A stretch of 45,933 nucleotides of DNA from positions 1 to 45,933 of the forward strand of contig CAZMUZ010000020.1 in the NCBI GenBank assembly GCA_964569315.1, written 5' to 3'. Positions 30,919-39,726 of the stretch are shown one piece after another. The notes under the pieces were generated by a model. The model saw nothing but the letters and a program-made list of their open reading frames with translations, searched no databases and was not told where the DNA came from. Position numbers and translations under genes: made by a program. Numbering within the stretch: the stretch's first letter is position 1; the number at the start of each line of letters is the position of its first letter. The stretch is from CADEFF01 sp964569315 (GTDB lineage: Bacteria > Pseudomonadota > Alphaproteobacteria > Dongiales > Dongiaceae).

Positions 30919-33900
30919 TCGGCGTCCCCCACCGCCGACCAGGCCTTCACCCGGGCGAGATGCGCATAGTCGCTGTAGCGCGGCGCCGCGTCGGCGCGGG
31001 GCGAGGGAAGATAGGGCGTCTCCGCCCGGTCGAAATGCCGGATGAGCTCGGTCAGCCCGGCGAGCGCGGCCGCGGCGATCGCTGCCGGTTCCTCTGCCAC
31101 CGCCTCGATCTCGCCGGCGGGATCGCCGCCGGCGAGACGCCAATGGGCGAGCGCGGCGATCGCCGCCGGCTCGATCCCTTCGAAGCCGCCCGCGAGCAGC
31201 ATCGCCGCCTCGAGCGGAAGCTGCGGGGCGAAGCCCTGAAGAATCTCGGATTTCTTCGGCAGAAGCCCCGTCTTGTAGTCGATCACCGCCAGCAGCCCGT
31301 CCCGCCGTCGATCGATCCGGTCGGCCTTGGCGGTCAGGGTGAAGGCGCCGCCCGGCGCCTCGATAACGAGTTGTCCCCGCCGTTCCGACCATGACCGCTC
31401 GATTTCGGCAAGCTCGGCCGTGCGCGCGGCGGTGAACCAGCGCGCGATGCGCTCGAAGCGCGGCCACCAGAAGGCGCGGATGGCCGGGCGGTCGAGCAGC
31501 TCGCCGAACGCCGCCTCGCCGATGGCGAGCAGGGCCGGCAGCGGGTCCTCCGGCAGCGTGGCCGGATAGCGTTCGATGAAGCGGTCGAGCGCGCGGTGGA
31601 TGGCGTCGCCGCGCTGTGCCGCATCCGGCGGCTGGTCGAGCGGATCGAGCGCGCGCAGCTTCAGGATGTGGCGCGCATAGATCGCGTAGGGATCGCGCAT
31701 CCAGGTGCCGATCTCGGTGACGGACAGCCGCCGCGGGCGGAGCGCCACGGGCGGGCGCGGCTCCGGCCGCCTTTCCGGATCGAGCGCCGCCGGCCGGTCG
31801 AGCGCGGCGGCCCAGGCGAGATAGGGGCGCCTGGCATCGAGCGTCGCGGGCGGAATCCCTTTCGCCTGGAGCAGCGCGTCGATGCGGGTCAGCCATCGCG
31901 CCGGCACGGCGGGGGCGCCGTCGGCCTTGGCGGCGCGCGTCATCACCGCGAGGGGCGCGGCCGCGGCGAGGGCGAAATCGAGCGCCGCGAGGCCGATCCT
32001 CCGCTCCGGCGAAGGCAGCCCGAACCTCTCCCGCATCGGCCGGCTCATCCAGGGATCGGCCGCCGGCTCGGGGGGCCAGCTCCCTTCGTTGAGGCCGCCC
32101 AGCACGATGAGGTCCGCCTGCTGCAGCCGGGCCTCGAGCAGGCCCCAGATGAAGAGCCGCGGATGACGCCCCTGACGCGGCCGCACCGCGGCGCGGCTCA
32201 TCAGGGTCTCGAACAAGGCCGCATAGTCGCGGCCGGCGAGCGGACCCGCGACGCGGGCGGCGCCCGCCAGCTCCTCGATGAAACGCGCCGCCGCATCGCC
32301 GGCATCGCCGGCCCAGAGCCGCGCGCGGCCCGTCCGATCGTCGCTCGCAGCCAGCGTCTCGGCCAGCAGCGCGTGGGCGCGCACGAGCTCGGCGAGCGCA
32401 ATCGGCCGGCGCGAGGCCACCAGCGCGAAGAAGGGCTGCATCGCACGGGCGAGCCGCGCGAACCAGGCGCGCGGCGGCACCGCGCGCGCATCGACCCGCC
32501 CGGCCGCCGCCAGCGCCGCCTCGAGGCCGGCTAGGCCGGGCGCCGGACGCGGCCCGCGCAAGGCGGCGCGCTCGAGCCGCCGCACCCGGGCGCGGAATCG
32601 CCCCGGCGAGGTGCCGCCGGCGACCAGCGGATGCTTCAGCAGGGCGAGCAGCGGCACCGGTGCGGCGTCGGCGACCGCAGCCGCGGCGACGAGGCGGAGC
32701 AGCGCGCCCGGCGGCGTCTCGGACAAGGGTTCGCCCGCCGAATCGTCGATCTCGATGTTCCAGCGCCCGAGCTCGGCCGTCACGCGCCGCGCGAGCCGGC
32801 GATCGGGCGTCACCAGAGCCGCGCGCCGGCCTTCGACCTCGATGGCTTCGCGCAGCAGCAGCGCGATGGCGAGCGCCTCTTCCTGCTCGTTCGCGCAATC
32901 GATGCGGCGCAGCCCGATGCGCTCCGCGCTGCCGCTTTCGATCCGATCGACGCCGATCAGGCCCGTCACCAGCCGCTGCCTTGCCGCCTCGCTCGGCTTC
33001 CGCGTCCAGCGGTCGGTGAGCGGCGCCGGCAGCAGGGCCTCGGCGAGAAAGGCGCTCCGCAGGGCAAGGGCCGGCGCCGGCTCGGCGCCGGGCCAGGGCA
33101 GCACCGCCTCGGGCGGGCAACCGAGCCGGTCGAGCAGGCGGATCGGGCCATGCTGCGGATGGCTCGGGTCCTGCCGGACGGCGAGCCAATATTCCGCATC
33201 GCCGCGATCGAGCCCGGCGAGCAGGATGCGACCCTGGGGAAGCGCGGCGACGGCGGCGATCAGCTCGGCGGTCGCCGGAATGCTGCCGGTCGATCCGGCG
33301 ACGATCACCGGGTCCTGCGGCGGATCGCGGCGCCAGCGCGCGGCTTCCGCCTCGAGCAGCCGGTTCCGGCGCGCCGCGGGCCCGATGCCGCCCGCCTCGC
33401 GCTCGATGGCGGGCCAGCCTTCCGTCGCGATCTTGAGGAACTCGACGGTTTCGCCCCAATGCTGGGCGAGGTCCGCCGGCACCAGCTCGGCGAGCTTCGC
33501 GAAGGAGAGCCGCTCGGTTTCGACCTGGTCGATGAGCTGCGCGAGCGCACCGGCGAGCGAGGCGGCCTGCTCGGGCGGCATCGCCCGGCCGCGCGCCGCG
33601 GCGGCCCTCCCGACCAGCGCCGCCAGCAGAAGCTGCCGCTCGAGCGGCGCCAGCAGCGACGGCAAGTCCGCATCGCCGCTCTCGGGCTGGAGCTCGCCGC
33701 CGAGCAGCAGCTCCTCCTCGTCGATGTCGCCGAGCGGCACGAGCAGCGGCAGCAGCAGCGCGCGGCCGTCGCTTTCGCGTAAGAACGCTTCCTGGAGCGC
33801 GCGGCAGGCGCGGCGCGTCGGCAGGAGGATGCGATAGCGGGCGAGCGCCACCGGGTCGCCGCCGGTCTCCGTCAGCAGGCGCCGCGCCAGGCAATCGACG

Positions 33901-33968
33901 AAGGAGAGGCCCGCCGGAATGGTGAAGACCTTGCCGCGAGCGCTCGCTCCGGGCGCGGCGTCGACCAT
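30915..33968 (-). CDS. addB: Double-strand break repair protein AddB (alphaproteobacterial type)
   Basis: Partner of AddA; inactive helicase-like subunit with its own nuclease domain (1017 residues). The N-terminus KVFTIPAGLSFVDCLARRLL and RILLPTRRACRALQEAFL fits the alphaproteobacterial AddB type. The C-terminal nuclease has LLAVIDYKTGLLPKKSE (Asp and Lys of the PD-DxK motif) preceded by an Asp/Glu-rich segment. ATG at 33966-33968 lies 5 bp after the murU stop, so it is co-transcribed with murU, amgK and tsaE upstream. Confidence 0.95.
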   Translation of the reverse strand: MVDAAPGASARGKVFTIPAGLSFVDCLARRLLTETGGDPVALARYRILLPTRRACRALQEAFLRESDGRALLLPLLVPLGDIDEEELLLGGELQPESGDADLPSLLAPLERQLLLAALVGRAAAARGRAMPPEQAASLAGALAQLIDQVETERLSFAKLAELVPADLAQHWGETVEFLKIATEGWPAIEREAGGIGPAARRNRLLEAEAARWRRDPPQDPVIVAGSTGSIPATAELIAAVAALPQGRILLAGLDRGDAEYWLAVRQDPSHPQHGPIRLLDRLGCPPEAVLPWPGAEPAPALALRSAFLAEALLPAPLTDRWTRKPSEAARQRLVTGLIGVDRIESGSAERIGLRRIDCANEQEEALAIALLLREAIEVEGRRAALVTPDRRLARRVTAELGRWNIEIDDSAGEPLSETPPGALLRLVAAAAVADAAPVPLLALLKHPLVAGGTSPGRFRARVRRLERAALRGPRPAPGLAGLEAALAAAGRVDARAVPPRAWFARLARAMQPFFALVASRRPIALAELVRAHALLAETLAASDDRTGRARLWAGDAGDAAARFIEELAGAARVAGPLAGRDYAALFETLMSRAAVRPRQGRHPRLFIWGLLEARLQQADLIVLGGLNEGSWPPEPAADPWMSRPMRERFGLPSPERRIGLAALDFALAAAAPLAVMTRAAKADGAPAVPARWLTRIDALLQAKGIPPATLDARRPYLAWAAALDRPAALDPERRPEPRPPVALRPRRLSVTEIGTWMRDPYAIYARHILKLRALDPLDQPPDAAQRGDAIHRALDRFIERYPATLPEDPLPALLAIGEAAFGELLDRPAIRAFWWPRFERIARWFTAARTAELAEIERSWSERRGQLVIEAPGGAFTLTAKADRIDRRRDGLLAVIDYKTGLLPKKSEILQGFAPQLPLEAAMLLAGGFEGIEPAAIAALAHWRLAGGDPAGEIEAVAEEPAAIAAAALAGLTELIRHFDRAETPYLPSPRADAAPRYSDYAHLARVKAWSAVGDAE

Positions 33969-33973
33969 CGGCC

Positions 33974-34696
33974 CTATCCCGCGAAGCCAGTTTCGGCGAG
34001 CCGCGCCTCGACCTCGGCCAGGTGGCGCGGCGTGCTCACATGATACCAGTCGCCGTCATGGCGGATGCCGTAAAGCCGGCCCGCCTCGATGGCGCGGTCA
34101 TAGAGCAGATTGAGCGAGAAGAACCCGTCCGGTGCGCCCGCGAAGAGACGCGGATGCAGGATCTGCAGGCCGGAAAAGAGGAAGGGCGCCACCTCCAGCT
34201 CCTTCCGGCGCCGGATGCGCCCGTCGGGACCGAGGATGAAATCGCCCGGCCCGTCATAGCCGACGGCGGTCACCGTCGGCTGCAGCAGCAGCACGCCGTC
34301 CATCTCCGCCTCGTCCCAGGCGCCGCCGAGACGATGGATCGCGTCCTCGCGGCCATTGAGCCAGAGGATCTTGGCGTTGACCGAGAGGAAGGGGTCGGGC
34401 CCCAGCAGCGGCAGCGCCTTCCGGATGCCGCCGCCGGTCTCGAGGATCTCCGGCTCGTGCGAGAACAGGATCTCGATGTCGCGCCGCGGCTTCAGGTGCT
34501 CGACGATCATCTCGGCGCGATAATGCGTGTTGACGACCGCGCGCTCGACGCCGGCCGCGACGAGCCGGTCGAGCACCCAATCGATGAGCGGCCGGCCGGC
34601 GACGCGCACCAGCGGCTTCGGCAGGCTGTCGGTGATCGGCCGGAGGCGGGTACCGAGCCCCGCTGCCAGCACCATGGCGGTCTTCGGTGGGGTCAT
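33974..34696 (-). CDS. murU: NDP-sugar nucleotidyltransferase (MurU-like, MurNAc-1-P uridylyltransferase)
   Basis: Enzyme of the peptidoglycan-sugar recycling route that bypasses de novo MurNAc synthesis: MurU makes UDP-MurNAc from MurNAc-1-P and UTP. The 240 residues begin MTPPKTAMVLAAGLGTRLRP, with the nucleotidyltransferase G-x-G-T-R motif near 13-17 and the KPLVRVAGRPLIDW sequence. Further matches are the SVNAKILW loop and HFDGDWYHVSTP-like end (HDGDWYHVSTPRHL). It overlaps amgK by 4 bp (ATGA), and the pairing with a kinase supports the MurU assignment over glucose-1-P enzymes. Confidence 0.88.
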   Translation of the reverse strand: MTPPKTAMVLAAGLGTRLRPITDSLPKPLVRVAGRPLIDWVLDRLVAAGVERAVVNTHYRAEMIVEHLKPRRDIEILFSHEPEILETGGGIRKALPLLGPDPFLSVNAKILWLNGREDAIHRLGGAWDEAEMDGVLLLQPTVTAVGYDGPGDFILGPDGRIRRRKELEVAPFLFSGLQILHPRLFAGAPDGFFSLNLLYDRAIEAGRLYGIRHDGDWYHVSTPRHLAEVEARLAETGFAG

Positions 34697-35715
34697 GATC
34701 CTCTAACTTCGGGCACGCCGCGGGCGGCGGGCGGCAGATGACGGTCGAACCAGCGCGCGAGCGGCGCCAGCGCGGGGCGGGCGAGCGCCGTCTCGAGCTG
34801 CCGCCAGACGCGCGGCATATGGACGAGATAGGCGGGCTTGCCGTCGCGTTTCAGGAGCCGCGTGAAGGTGCCGAGGATGCGGGTGTGGCGCTCGGCGCCG
34901 AACACCGCATAGGCGTCGGCGAACGCCGCACGATCGAGCGACGGGAAGGCGGCGAGGAAACGGTCCTGGAGCGCGGCGGCGAGGCCGGGATCGATATCGC
35001 GTCGCGCATCCTGCAGCAGCGACATGAGGTCGAAGGGCAAGGGCCCCTGCATGGCATCCTGGAAATCGAGCAGCCCGCAGGCCGCGACCCCCGGCCGTTC
35101 CGGCAGCCAGAGCAGATTGTCGACATGGAAATCGAAATGGACGAAGCCGGCCGGCAGTCGCCGGCCTTTCGGCAGCACCTCCCGCCAGGCCTCGAGGAAC
35201 GCCGCGCGCACCGGCTCCGGCGCGGCGGCGCCGCGCATGGCCGGCCAATACCAGTCGAGGAGAAGCGATACTTCGCGCAGGGCGCGCGCATCGTCGAGCG
35301 CCGGAAGCGAGGCGAGATCCGCCGGGGCAGAGCGCCGCTGCAGCGCGATCAGCAGATCGACCGCGCGCTCGTAGAGCATCGCCGGATCGACGCTCCGCGC
35401 GAGAAGCCGCGTATAGGTGTCGTCGCCGAGATCCTCCAGCAGCACCAGCCCCGCCTCCTCGTCGGCGGCGAAGATGCGCGGTGCGCTGAGATCCATGCCG
35501 GCGAGGAGCCGCGCCACGGCGAGGAAGGGCCGCACATTCTCTTGCGGCGGCGGCGCATCCATCAGCACCGCGCGGCGCGCGCCCTCGATCAGGCGGTCGT
35601 AGCGCCGGAAGGAGGCGTCGCCCGCGAGCAGCTTGCGCTCCGCGCGGTCCCAGCCGGTCCGCGCGAGGAAGCCGGCGATGGCCTGGTCGCGCGCCGTGCG
35701 TCCGCCGTCAGCCAT
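34693..35715 (-). CDS. amgK: Phosphotransferase (AmgK-like, MurNAc/GlcNAc anomeric kinase)
   Basis: Aminoglycoside-phosphotransferase-fold kinase that phosphorylates MurNAc or GlcNAc at C1 for MurU. The 340 residues contain the catalytic loop HFDFHVDNLLW (the HxDxxxxN pattern) and the metal-binding LLDFQDAMQGP. The start MADGGRTARDQAIAGFLARTG (ATG 35713-35715) is preferred; an earlier in-frame start would lie deep in tsaE. It overlaps the tsaE stop by 8 bp, giving tight coupling. Assignment as AmgK rests on the partnership with murU and the AmgK-like domain order. Confidence 0.87.
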   Translation of the reverse strand: MADGGRTARDQAIAGFLARTGWDRAERKLLAGDASFRRYDRLIEGARRAVLMDAPPPQENVRPFLAVARLLAGMDLSAPRIFAADEEAGLVLLEDLGDDTYTRLLARSVDPAMLYERAVDLLIALQRRSAPADLASLPALDDARALREVSLLLDWYWPAMRGAAAPEPVRAAFLEAWREVLPKGRRLPAGFVHFDFHVDNLLWLPERPGVAACGLLDFQDAMQGPLPFDLMSLLQDARRDIDPGLAAALQDRFLAAFPSLDRAAFADAYAVFGAERHTRILGTFTRLLKRDGKPAYLVHMPRVWRQLETALARPALAPLARWFDRHLPPAARGVPEVRGS

Positions 35716-36199
35716 CGAACCGCAATCCCCGGAGCCGCTCCGCCCATCTGCCGGCCGGGACGAGCGTCGCGAGCCGCGCGCCGGGATCGGCGGCGAATTC
35801 GAGCGCAATCGTCAGCCGCTCGGCAGGCAGCAGGCGCCCCAGCCGCTCCGGCCATTCGATCACGACGATCCCGTCCGCAACGGCTTCCTCGATGCCGAGC
35901 TCATAGGCTTCCTCCGGCGCCGCCAGCCGGTAGAGATCGAAATGCCAGAGCGTGCCTTTCGGCGTCTCGTAGCTCTGCACCAAGGTGAAGGTCGGCGACG
36001 GCACTTCCTCGCCGGCACCGGTGAGCGCGCCGATCAGGCTTCGCGCGAAGCTCGTCTTGCCGGCGCCGAGATCGCCCGAAAGCGCGATCACGTCGCCGCG
36101 TTCGAGCAGGGGCGCCAGCGCCGCCGCGAGCCGCGCCGTCGCCGCCTCGTCGGCCAGCGGCAGGCGGTCGTTCCCGGCACGCATCGCGGAGCGGATCAT
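35708..36199 (-). CDS. tsaE: tRNA t6A biosynthesis ATPase TsaE
   Basis: ATPase of the TsaB-TsaD-TsaE complex that makes threonylcarbamoyladenosine at tRNA position 37. The product of 163 residues has Walker A GDLGAGKTSFARSL (Lys48), the SPTFTLVQSYE segment and HFDLYRL, all characteristic. The ATG at 36197-36199 (MIRSAMRAGNDRL) is chosen; a second ATG at 36184 would also fit. A longer upstream in-frame start adds Arg-rich residues that are not conserved. It is the first gene of the tsaE-amgK-murU-addB-addA operon. Confidence 0.93.
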   Translation of the reverse strand: MIRSAMRAGNDRLPLADEAATARLAAALAPLLERGDVIALSGDLGAGKTSFARSLIGALTGAGEEVPSPTFTLVQSYETPKGTLWHFDLYRLAAPEEAYELGIEEAVADGIVVIEWPERLGRLLPAERLTIALEFAADPGARLATLVPAGRWAERLRGLRFDG

Positions 36200-36267
36200 G
36201 GCCGGGTTGTAGCCATTGCCGGCCCCGGGTGGCAACCCTCGCCCCCGCGTCTGAGCGCGCCCGCGCG

Positions 36268-36291
36268 GATTCCGCATTGCCGATTCCGCAT
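36268..36291 (+). repeat. Direct repeat of a 10-bp word upstream of the flavin reductase gene
   Basis: GATTCCGCAT occurs at 36268-36277 and 36282-36291, 14 bp apart. It is related by inversion to the GCGGAATCC words of the 13-bp repeats at 36351-36396, in the same 231-bp divergent spacer between tsaE and the reductase gene. Confidence 0.5.
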
Positions 36292-36350
36292 CGGCCGCGA
36301 CTCGGCCTTGCGTCAGCGGGGCCTCGCCGCCATGTTACCGCGCCGGCGCG

Positions 36351-36396
36351 GGATCCGCCCGCAGGATCCGCTCGCGGAATCCGCCCGCGGAATCCG
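36351..36396 (+). repeat. 13-bp tandem repeats upstream of the flavin reductase gene
   Basis: Three full units (GGATCCGCCCGCA, GGATCCGCTCGCG, GAATCCGCCCGCG) and a partial GAATCCG follow without gaps, ending 35 bp before the start codon. Repeats at this distance often mark regulator sites, and they could also be a slippage product; no regulator is identified. Confidence 0.7.
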
Positions 36397-36430
36397 AAGG
36401 TCCGGCCGGTCACGAGCGGAGGGACGTTCC

Positions 36431-37447
36431 ATGCCATCGAACCACGAAACGGATGTCGCCATCATCGGCGCCGGCCCGGTCGGACTCTTCGCGGTGTTCG
36501 AATGCGGCATGCTGAAGATGCGTTGCCACGTGCTGGATGCGCTCGACATGGCCGGCGGACAATGCGTGGCGCTCTACCCCGAGAAGCCGATCTACGACAT
36601 CCCCGGCTATCCGCGCATCGAGGCGGCGGAGCTGGTGCGCCAGCTCGAGGCGCAGGCCGCCCCCTTCGCGCCCGTCTATCATTTCGGCCATCAGGTCGAG
36701 AAGGTCGAGCGGACCGGGAGCGGCTTCCGCGTGGAGACCGCGAACGGCACCGTCGTCGAGGCGAAGGCCGTCATCATCGCCGCCGGCGTCGGCGCCTTCG
36801 GACCGAACCGGCCGCCGCTCGAAGGCATCGAGGCCTATGAGGGCAAGAGCGTCCATTATCTCGTGAAGCGCCGCGAGGATTTCCGCGGGCGGCGTATCGT
36901 GATCGCCGGCGGCGGGGATTCCGCGCTCGACTGGGTGCTGTCGCTGGCGGAGCTGGCCGAGCATATCTACGTCATCCATCGCCGCCCGAAATTCCGCGCC
37001 GCGCCCGAAAGCGTGGCGCGCATGGAAGCGCTCGTGAAAACAGCCAAGGTCGAGCTGGTGATCCCCTATCAGCTTCACGGTCTCGAAGGCAGCGACGGTA
37101 CGCTTTCCGCCGTCACCGTCGCGACGCTCGAAGGCCAGGTGCGGCGGCTGGAGGCGGATACGCTGCTGCCCTTCTTCGGTCTCGCCATGAATCTGGGGCC
37201 GATCGCCCGCTGGGGGCTCAATCTCGACAAGCACCATATCCTGGTCGATCCGGCGACCGCGCAGACGAGCGAGCCCGGCATCTTCGCGATCGGCGACATC
37301 GCGCACTATCCCGGCAAGCTGAAGCTCATCCTCTGCGGCTTCTCGGAGGCCGCGCTTGCCGCCCACGCGATTCATCCGCTGGTCCATCCGGGCCAGGCGC
37401 TGCATTTCGAATATTCGACGACGACGGGCGTGCCCGGCGCGGCCTGA
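36431..37447 (+). CDS. Ferredoxin/flavodoxin-NADP+ reductase, thioredoxin-reductase-like type
   Basis: FAD-dependent oxidoreductase of 338 residues with two Rossmann motifs: IIGAGPVGLF (11-20) for FAD and IVIAGGGDSALDW (about 158-170) for NADP(H). The thioredoxin-reductase CxxC is absent; instead the conserved GGQCVALYPEKPIYDIPGYP region matches the ferredoxin-NADP reductase type of this fold. The C-terminal GIFAIGDIAHYPGK closes the FAD site. ATG at 36431 is preferred. It is upstream-divergent from tsaE. It could feed electrons to ferredoxin-dependent enzymes, including the Rieske oxygenases, but this is speculation. Confidence 0.9.
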   Translation: MPSNHETDVAIIGAGPVGLFAVFECGMLKMRCHVLDALDMAGGQCVALYPEKPIYDIPGYPRIEAAELVRQLEAQAAPFAPVYHFGHQVEKVERTGSGFRVETANGTVVEAKAVIIAAGVGAFGPNRPPLEGIEAYEGKSVHYLVKRREDFRGRRIVIAGGGDSALDWVLSLAELAEHIYVIHRRPKFRAAPESVARMEALVKTAKVELVIPYQLHGLEGSDGTLSAVTVATLEGQVRRLEADTLLPFFGLAMNLGPIARWGLNLDKHHILVDPATAQTSEPGIFAIGDIAHYPGKLKLILCGFSEAALAAHAIHPLVHPGQALHFEYSTTTGVPGAA

Positions 37448-37472
37448 GCCCGTCGCCGCACGGCCGCGAGGG

Positions 37473-39617
37473 CTACTCGGCGGCGGTCGCTTCCGGCGCT
37501 GCCTCGAACGGCAGGCGGCAGGTGACCTTGGTGCCCTGGCCGGTCTTGGATTGCAGCTCGACGCTGCCGCCATGGAGCTCGATCAGGCTCTTCACCAGCG
37601 CCAGCCCGAGACCGCCGGCGCCCTGGCGCTGGCCGCCGATGCGCGAGAACTTCTCGAACGCAACCGCCTGATCCTGCTCGGCGATGCCGACGCCGTTGTC
37701 GGCGACCGACATGACGAGCTGGTCCGCCTCGCGTCGCGCGCCGATGCGGATCGTGCCGCCGACGCCGGTATATTTGATCGAGTTGCTGATGAGATTGAAT
37801 ACCGCCTGCTTCAGACGGCGCTGGTCGCCGATCACGGTGCCGATGTCGGGCGGGCAATCGAGCTCGATGGTGAGGCCGCGATGGCGCGCACGCTCCGCCG
37901 TGAAGGCGAGGAGATCCTGGAGCAGCGAGGAGATCTCGACCGGCGCGCGCTCGAGCGCGAGATAGCCGGCCTCGATCGTCGCGATGTCGAGGATGTCGTT
38001 GATCAGGTTCAGGAGCTGCTGCGAGGCATCCATGATACCCTGGCTGTATTCGGCCTGCCGCTCGTTGAGCCGTCCGAAATATTGCTGATGCAGGATCTCC
38101 GAGAAGCCGATGATGGCGTTGAGCGGCGTGCGCAGCTCGTAGGAGACGTTTGCGAGGAACTCCGATTTGAGCCGGTCCGCTGTCTCGAGCGCGGCGTTGC
38201 GCTCGGCGAGCGCGCGCTGCACCCGCTCGCTGTCGCTGACGTCGAAATAGATCAGCAGGGTCGCCCCGTCCGGCAGCGGCACCACGGCGAACTCCAGCAC
38301 CGAGCCGTCGATGCGCTCGAGCCGGCCGGTGTTGGTGGTGCGATCCTCGATCCAGCCGAGGACGCGCTCCTTGAACGCGGTCCAGTTTGCGACCGGATCG
38401 ACATAGCTCCGCATGCGCTCCATCAGGATGGAGATATGGGGACCTTCCGCGAGCTCCTCGCTATCCAGCCCCCAGAGCTTCACATAGGCCGGGTTGAAGA
38501 GCTTGAGCCGCCCGTCCGCGCCGAAGACGGCGATGCCTTCATAGAGATTGTCGAGCGTCTCGCGCTGCACCGCGGTGAGCGTGTTGAAGGAACGCTCGAG
38601 CGCGAGGGTGTCGGTCACGTCCTCGTAGCTCACCACCACGCCGCCGAAGGGGTGCGGCGCCACGAGCTGCCGCGCCGTGCGTCCGTCCGGCAGATGCAGC
38701 AGGCTCTCGGCTGCCGAGATGGTCGACATGAGCTGTCGCTTCACCTCGCGCTTGTAGGCCGGGAAATCCGACTGCTCGGGAAGACTGCGCCGTTCGCGGA
38801 GAACCTCCATGAGCTCGTCCAGCGTCGGCTCGCCGCGCAGCGCCTCGGCCTCGAGCCCGAACAGCCGCCGATAGCCGTCATTGAAGAATTTGAGCCGCGT
38901 GTCGGGGCCGAGGATGATGATCCCCGTGCCGAGGCTCTCCAGCACCTCGGCATGGGCCTGGACATGCCGCGCCAGCTCGAACTGGGTCGATTCGAGGCTG
39001 GTCACGTCGAGGCCGAAGCCGGCCATGCCGCCGTCCGGCAGCGGCTGCTCGGTGAACTCGAACAGCCGACGGTCGCCCGCCAGCACGATCGGCCGGCTCT
39101 CGGACTGGGCGAGCCGGAGATCGCGGACCCGCCGCGCCAGATCGTTGCCGCCGGCGATCTCCAGATTCTTCGCCAGCACCTGCGGACGGTCCGCCTCGAC
39201 GGCCCGCGCATAGGCCTGGTTCACGAATTCGAGCCCGAGCCCGGTGTCGCGGCGCCAGATCGGCACCGGCAGGTTGTCGAGCAGGGTCTGCAACCGATCG
39301 CGCGCGGCCGCCATGGCGGTGATCTCGGCTGCCGCCGCCGCGCTCGCATTCTCGTAGCTGCTGCGCTCGGCGGCGGCTTCCTGCTCGCGCCGATCGGCCG
39401 CGGCCCGGGCGCGGCGGACCGCCCACCAGGCATAGGCGGCGCCGAGCGCAAGACCGGTGAGAAGGCCGGCGATCAGGAGAAGCGCGGCGATACCGCCGAG
39501 GGGAACGCCCGTGGCCGGTTCGGCCGTCGAGGTCTGCGCGAAAGCCGGCCATGACAGGAGGCACGCCGCCATACCGACGCCCATGCCAGACTGCAGCAAT
39601 GCGGCGATCTTCCCCAC
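37473..39617 (-). CDS. divL: DivL-type PAS sensor 'kinase' with Tyr in place of the phosphoacceptor His
   Basis: Membrane-bound histidine-kinase-fold protein (714 residues). A signal peptide or first helix (to about residue 28) and a TM helix (40-65) precede a coiled region, then PAS-like domains (about 110-205, 225-335, 350-460), the dimerisation domain and a GHKL ATPase domain: N box FNLISNSIKYT, G1 VADNGVGIAEQD, F box FEKFSR, G2 GGLGLALVK. The H-box reads FLANVSYELRTPLN, with Tyr493 (codon 38139-38141) where a histidine is expected. This is the signature of DivL, which in Caulobacter acts on the CckA/CtrA cell-cycle pathway rather than as a classical His kinase. The start is GTG 39615-39617; ATG at residue 12 is possible. 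Placement next to ahcY matches alphaproteobacterial gene order as I know it. Confidence 0.88.
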   Translation of the reverse strand: MGKIAALLQSGMGVGMAACLLSWPAFAQTSTAEPATGVPLGGIAALLLIAGLLTGLALGAAYAWWAVRRARAAADRREQEAAAERSSYENASAAAAAEITAMAAARDRLQTLLDNLPVPIWRRDTGLGLEFVNQAYARAVEADRPQVLAKNLEIAGGNDLARRVRDLRLAQSESRPIVLAGDRRLFEFTEQPLPDGGMAGFGLDVTSLESTQFELARHVQAHAEVLESLGTGIIILGPDTRLKFFNDGYRRLFGLEAEALRGEPTLDELMEVLRERRSLPEQSDFPAYKREVKRQLMSTISAAESLLHLPDGRTARQLVAPHPFGGVVVSYEDVTDTLALERSFNTLTAVQRETLDNLYEGIAVFGADGRLKLFNPAYVKLWGLDSEELAEGPHISILMERMRSYVDPVANWTAFKERVLGWIEDRTTNTGRLERIDGSVLEFAVVPLPDGATLLIYFDVSDSERVQRALAERNAALETADRLKSEFLANVSYELRTPLNAIIGFSEILHQQYFGRLNERQAEYSQGIMDASQQLLNLINDILDIATIEAGYLALERAPVEISSLLQDLLAFTAERARHRGLTIELDCPPDIGTVIGDQRRLKQAVFNLISNSIKYTGVGGTIRIGARREADQLVMSVADNGVGIAEQDQAVAFEKFSRIGGQRQGAGGLGLALVKSLIELHGGSVELQSKTGQGTKVTCRLPFEAAPEATAAE

Positions 39618-39662
39618 GCCGTCACTCTAGGCATCGGGAGGCTCCGGAAACAAGCGGGGACA

Positions 39663-39723
39663 GAGCCGGCGAGCGCACCGGGATCGGCGCGCGGCGCGCG
39701 TTCGACTCGTCGTCGGCCGGCTC
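39663..39723 (-). other. Inverted repeat between ahcY and divL
   Basis: GAGCCGGC at 39663-39670 and GCCGGCTC at 39716-39723 form an 8-bp stem around a 45-nt loop that includes a GGCGCGCGGCGCGCG run. It lies just downstream of ahcY on the minus strand; possible transcript-end structure, without a T-run. Confidence 0.3.
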
Positions 39724-39726
39724 CGC

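Noticed and set aside
28117..30969. 950-codon plus-strand open frame opposite addA
   Set aside because: Antisense shadow of addA, no domains.
27457..33894. A 2145-codon minus-strand frame that could suggest a giant AddB-AddA fusion
   Set aside because: The upstream half reads addB in the wrong frame and gives Arg/Ala-rich noise; the real genes overlap by 4 bp at 30915-30918.
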